Below, piece by piece: positions 5,020 to 7,148 of a DNA stretch of 7,148 bases. Within the stretch, counting starts at the first letter, position 1. Each line of letters begins with the position of its first letter. The stretch is from Planctomycetota bacterium (GTDB taxonomy: Bacteria; Planctomycetota; Phycisphaerae; WQYP01). The translations under genes were made by a program, and so were the position numbers. The notes below the pieces were generated by a model that worked only from the letters and a program-made list of their open reading frames with translations, was not told the DNA's origin and ran no database searches. Where the stretch lies: assembly GCA_021826605.1 (NCBI GenBank), contig JAKAZF010000133.1:1-7148 (forward strand), in the 5' to 3' direction.

Positions 5020-5094
5020 GCGTTGGCGAACGCGTACGGTAGTGCCAAGTGTGTGTGCCGTACCTGCGTGGGTTAATTGAAGTTGAAACTCAAC
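5020..5094 (+). other. hairpin-rich pdhA-pdhB intercistronic spacer
   Basis: The 95-base gap between the two E1 genes holds three small inverted repeats: GCGTT-GGCG-AACGC (5020-5033), GTACGG/CCGTAC (5034-5039/5058-5063) and GTTGA-AAC-TCAAC (5082-5094), the last ending 6 bases before the pdhB ribosome site AAGGA (5101-5105). None is followed by a T-run, so they are not terminators. They could protect or process the mRNA or adjust subunit ratio. Confidence 0.35.
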
Positions 5095-5114
5095 AACACG
5101 AAGGAATAACAGTT

Positions 5115-6101
5115 ATGCCCGAAATTCAAATGCGTGAAGCGCTCAATCAGGCCATGTGCGAAGAAATGCAGCGCGATCCGGATGTGTTTTTAATTGGGGA
5201 AGAAGTAGCCGAATACGACGGTGCTTATAAAGTATCGCAGGGAATGCTGGCTAAATTCGGCCCGATGCGCGTTGTGGACGCGCCGATTTCCGAGTGCGGC
5301 TTCGCCGGACTTGGTGTGGGCGCGGCAATGGTGGGCATGCGGCCGATTATTGAATTTATGACCTTTTCCTTTTCGCTTGTCGCATTTGACCAGGTGGTTA
5401 ACAATGCGCCGAAGGTTCGGCACATGTCCGGCGGACAACTGAAAGTGCCGATTGTTTTCCGCGGCATATCCGGACCGGGACAGCAGCTTGGTGCCACGCA
5501 TTCCTGGACCGTTGATGCGCTTTACACACACATTCCGGGCCTGAAAGTGGTCTGTCCGACAACTTCGTATGACGCCAAGGGGCTTTTGAAAACGGCGATT
5601 CGCGATGATGATCCGGTGATCTTCCTGGAAAATGAATCCATGTATGGCCTGCGCGGAGAAGTTCCGGAAGAAGAATATCTGTTGCCTTTTGGTCAAGCCG
5701 ATATTAAGCGCGAAGGTACCGATTGTACGGTTGTGGCATGGGGGCATGGCTGCCTGACGGCCCTGGCCGCCGCGGAAAAGTTGCACAAGGAACACGGCAT
5801 TGAAGTGGAAGTGGTTGATCCGCGCACGCTGCGGCCGCTGGATATGCCCGCCATTATGGCCTCGGTTAAGAAGACCGGCTATTGCGTGACGGTGGAGGAA
5901 GGTTATCCGCAGTGCGGTGTGGGGTCGGAAATTGCCGCGCAGTTGCAGGAAAACTGTTTCGACTATCTCGATAATTCAGTTGTTCGTGTTGCCTCGCTGG
6001 ATGTCCCCATGCCTTACAGCAAGCCCTTGTTGCAGCATGTGGTGCCGGGGGTGGATCGCGTGGCCGATGCCATCAAGAAAGCCATTTATTTTCAAGGCTG
6101 A
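5115..6101 (+). CDS. pdhB: pyruvate dehydrogenase E1 component, beta subunit
   Basis: This is the partner of the preceding E1 alpha; the alpha2beta2 enzyme holds ThDP at the subunit interface. The protein has 328 residues. The N-terminal pyrimidine-binding domain shows MREALNQAMCEEM (6-18), GEEVAEYDGAYKVSQG (28-43), and APISECGFAG (56-65) with the conserved glutamate E60. The loop GPGQQLGATHSW (120-131) has the conserved His at 129, comparable to the GAxHSQ of cyanobacterial and plastid E1 beta. The C-terminal transketolase domain includes VEVVDPRTLRPLD (231-243) and ends with DVPMPYSKPL (296-305). I chose ATG 5115 because AAGGA lies 9 bases upstream; the ORF is open to 5049, but that extension is not family-like. 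No E2 or E3 follows directly; a GH88 gene starts 17 bases later. Confidence 0.93.
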   Translation: MPEIQMREALNQAMCEEMQRDPDVFLIGEEVAEYDGAYKVSQGMLAKFGPMRVVDAPISECGFAGLGVGAAMVGMRPIIEFMTFSFSLVAFDQVVNNAPKVRHMSGGQLKVPIVFRGISGPGQQLGATHSWTVDALYTHIPGLKVVCPTTSYDAKGLLKTAIRDDDPVIFLENESMYGLRGEVPEEEYLLPFGQADIKREGTDCTVVAWGHGCLTALAAAEKLHKEHGIEVEVVDPRTLRPLDMPAIMASVKKTGYCVTVEEGYPQCGVGSEIAAQLQENCFDYLDNSVVRVASLDVPMPYSKPLLQHVVPGVDRVADAIKKAIYFQG

Positions 6102-6118
6102 AATTGCACGGGACGCCG

Positions 6119-7148
6119 ATGAATATGACAACCTCCGGGCCGGTAACGCTCGATTCCGCTGATTTGGATAAAGTCTTTGCACTGGCCGCACAAAAATCGG
6201 CGGCAACACTGGCGGCGTGGAAGCCGGAAAATGGCGCACCGGTTTTTACCATTCAAGGAAAATATCAGGCCCGTAACTGGACCCTCTGGACCGAGGGCTT
6301 CCTGTTGGGTATTCCGTTGCTGATTTTTGACGGCAACGGTAATGATGAACTCCTGATTCTTGCCGAGAAGCATATCCTCAGCCATATGGCCCGGCATGTA
6401 TCCAACATCGGCGTGCATGACCACGGATTTAACAATATTTCAACGTATGGAAATCTGCGCCGGCTGATGCTGATAAAAAAAATCCCTTATGACGCACATT
6501 ATCTGAACTTTCTTGAAATGGCGCTGAAAGCCAGTGGGGCGGTGCAGGCCGCTCGTTGGACGGCCATTGCTTCCGACCCGGAAAAGAATCCCGCCCGGCG
6601 TGATACCGGCTATATTTATTCATTTAACGGGCCACATTCTCTGTTCAGTGATACAATCCGCTCCCTGCGGGCTTTGGTGATGGCGTGGAATCTCAAGCAT
6701 GAACTGTATGGCGAAAATGATCGGCCCATCAACCTGCTGGCACGCAGTATTCACCACGGATTAACCACCGCAAAATACAATGTGTTCTACGGTACCGGCA
6801 GAGACTTTTATGATACCCAGCCGGGGCGCGTGGTGCATGAGTCCATATTCAATATCAATGACGGCCGATTTCGCTGTCCGAGCAGTCAGCAGGGGTTCAG
6901 CCCGTTTTCCACCTGGACCCGCGGGCTGGCCTGGATACTGCTGGGATTCGCCGAGCAGTTGGAATTTCTCGCCACGCTCACCGATGCGCACTGGGTGAGT
7001 CTGGCCCCTCACTTTGCGGACACTTTGCAGTCTGATCTGAAAAAAACGGTTATAGATACCTACTTGAACGCAGCACTGGTAACCGCGCAATGGTATCGTC
7101 AGAACAGTTTCACGGACGCAATGGTTTACTGGGACTCCGGCGCGCCGC
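6119..7148 (+). CDS. GH88-type unsaturated glucuronyl hydrolase, C-terminus missing
   Basis: The frame is open from ATG 6119 to the window edge (343 codons) with no stop. The protein fits family GH88, an alpha/alpha-barrel that hydrates the unsaturated uronic acid at the end of oligosaccharides made by polysaccharide lyases. WTLWTEGFLLGIPLL (54-68) matches the family start. HDHGF (100-104) supplies D101, and SDTIRSLRAL (177-186) supplies D178; these correspond to the two catalytic aspartates (D88 and D149 in Bacillus UGL). QQGFSPFSTWTRGLAWILLG (257-276) resembles the QG..S.W.RGQAWALYG block, and VYWDSGAP (336-343) the PYWDFDAP block near the C-terminus, so perhaps 50-80 residues are missing. 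There is no signal peptide, so it is probably cytosolic. It lies 17 bases after pdhB with a weak GGGA, suggesting read-through. GH105 is the main alternative. Confidence 0.8.
   Translation, partial: MNMTTSGPVTLDSADLDKVFALAAQKSAATLAAWKPENGAPVFTIQGKYQARNWTLWTEGFLLGIPLLIFDGNGNDELLILAEKHILSHMARHVSNIGVHDHGFNNISTYGNLRRLMLIKKIPYDAHYLNFLEMALKASGAVQAARWTAIASDPEKNPARRDTGYIYSFNGPHSLFSDTIRSLRALVMAWNLKHELYGENDRPINLLARSIHHGLTTAKYNVFYGTGRDFYDTQPGRVVHESIFNINDGRFRCPSSQQGFSPFSTWTRGLAWILLGFAEQLEFLATLTDAHWVSLAPHFADTLQSDLKKTVIDTYLNAALVTAQWYRQNSFTDAMVYWDSGAP

Noticed and set aside
5049..5114. Longer pdhB from ATG 5049
   Set aside because: The added 22 residues are not E1 beta-like and run through the intercistronic hairpins; ATG 5115 has a clear AAGGA.

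Overview
The window is ordinary bacterial chromosomal DNA of roughly 50-55% G+C. It has eight protein genes (two cut by the window ends), one possible leader peptide and several structured or repeat-bearing intergenic segments. There are no insertion sequences, tRNA or rRNA genes, or CRISPR arrays. The gene set (ectoine synthesis, a polysaccharide-lyase-product hydrolase of family GH88, MurQ, separate E1 alpha and E1 beta subunits, patchy Shine-Dalgarno use) would suit a saline-habitat polysaccharide degrader, possibly of the Planctomycetota/PVC group. That placement is inference only.

Left part, minus strand (1-3146). Read in the direction of transcription the order is an MscS-family mechanosensitive channel (3146-1881), then murQ (1891-989, overlapping the channel gene), then a 346-base gap, then ectA (642-73) and ectB (from 76, running off the left edge; ATGA overlap with ectA). 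EctA and EctB are successive pathway enzymes that make the osmolyte ectoine. The channel would release osmolytes on hypo-osmotic shock, so both sides of osmotic adjustment lie within 3 kb. The gap before ectA holds a perfect TTGACA -35 box, a 24-codon ORF with its own ribosome site, a perfect 26-bp palindrome and further inverted repeats. It is the best candidate regulatory leader here.

Middle (3147-3409). The channel gene and queD diverge. Half of the gap is AT-rich (about 39% G+C). The other half is a 130-base GC-rich island (about 68% G+C) full of nested and mutually exclusive inverted repeats just upstream of queD. It looks like a structured RNA and matches no family I can name.

Right part, plus strand (3410-7148). 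First comes queD (6-carboxytetrahydropterin synthase, queuosine pathway). Next is a likely sigma70 promoter flanked by 36-bp-spaced direct repeats, then pdhA and pdhB (E1 alpha and beta of a thiamine-diphosphate 2-oxoacid dehydrogenase, probably pyruvate). Seventeen bases after pdhB a GH88-type unsaturated glucuronyl hydrolase starts and runs off the right edge. No E2 or E3 gene is visible.

I found no clearly new multi-gene system. The least explained parts are the GC-rich element ahead of queD and the palindrome/leader-peptide region ahead of ectA.
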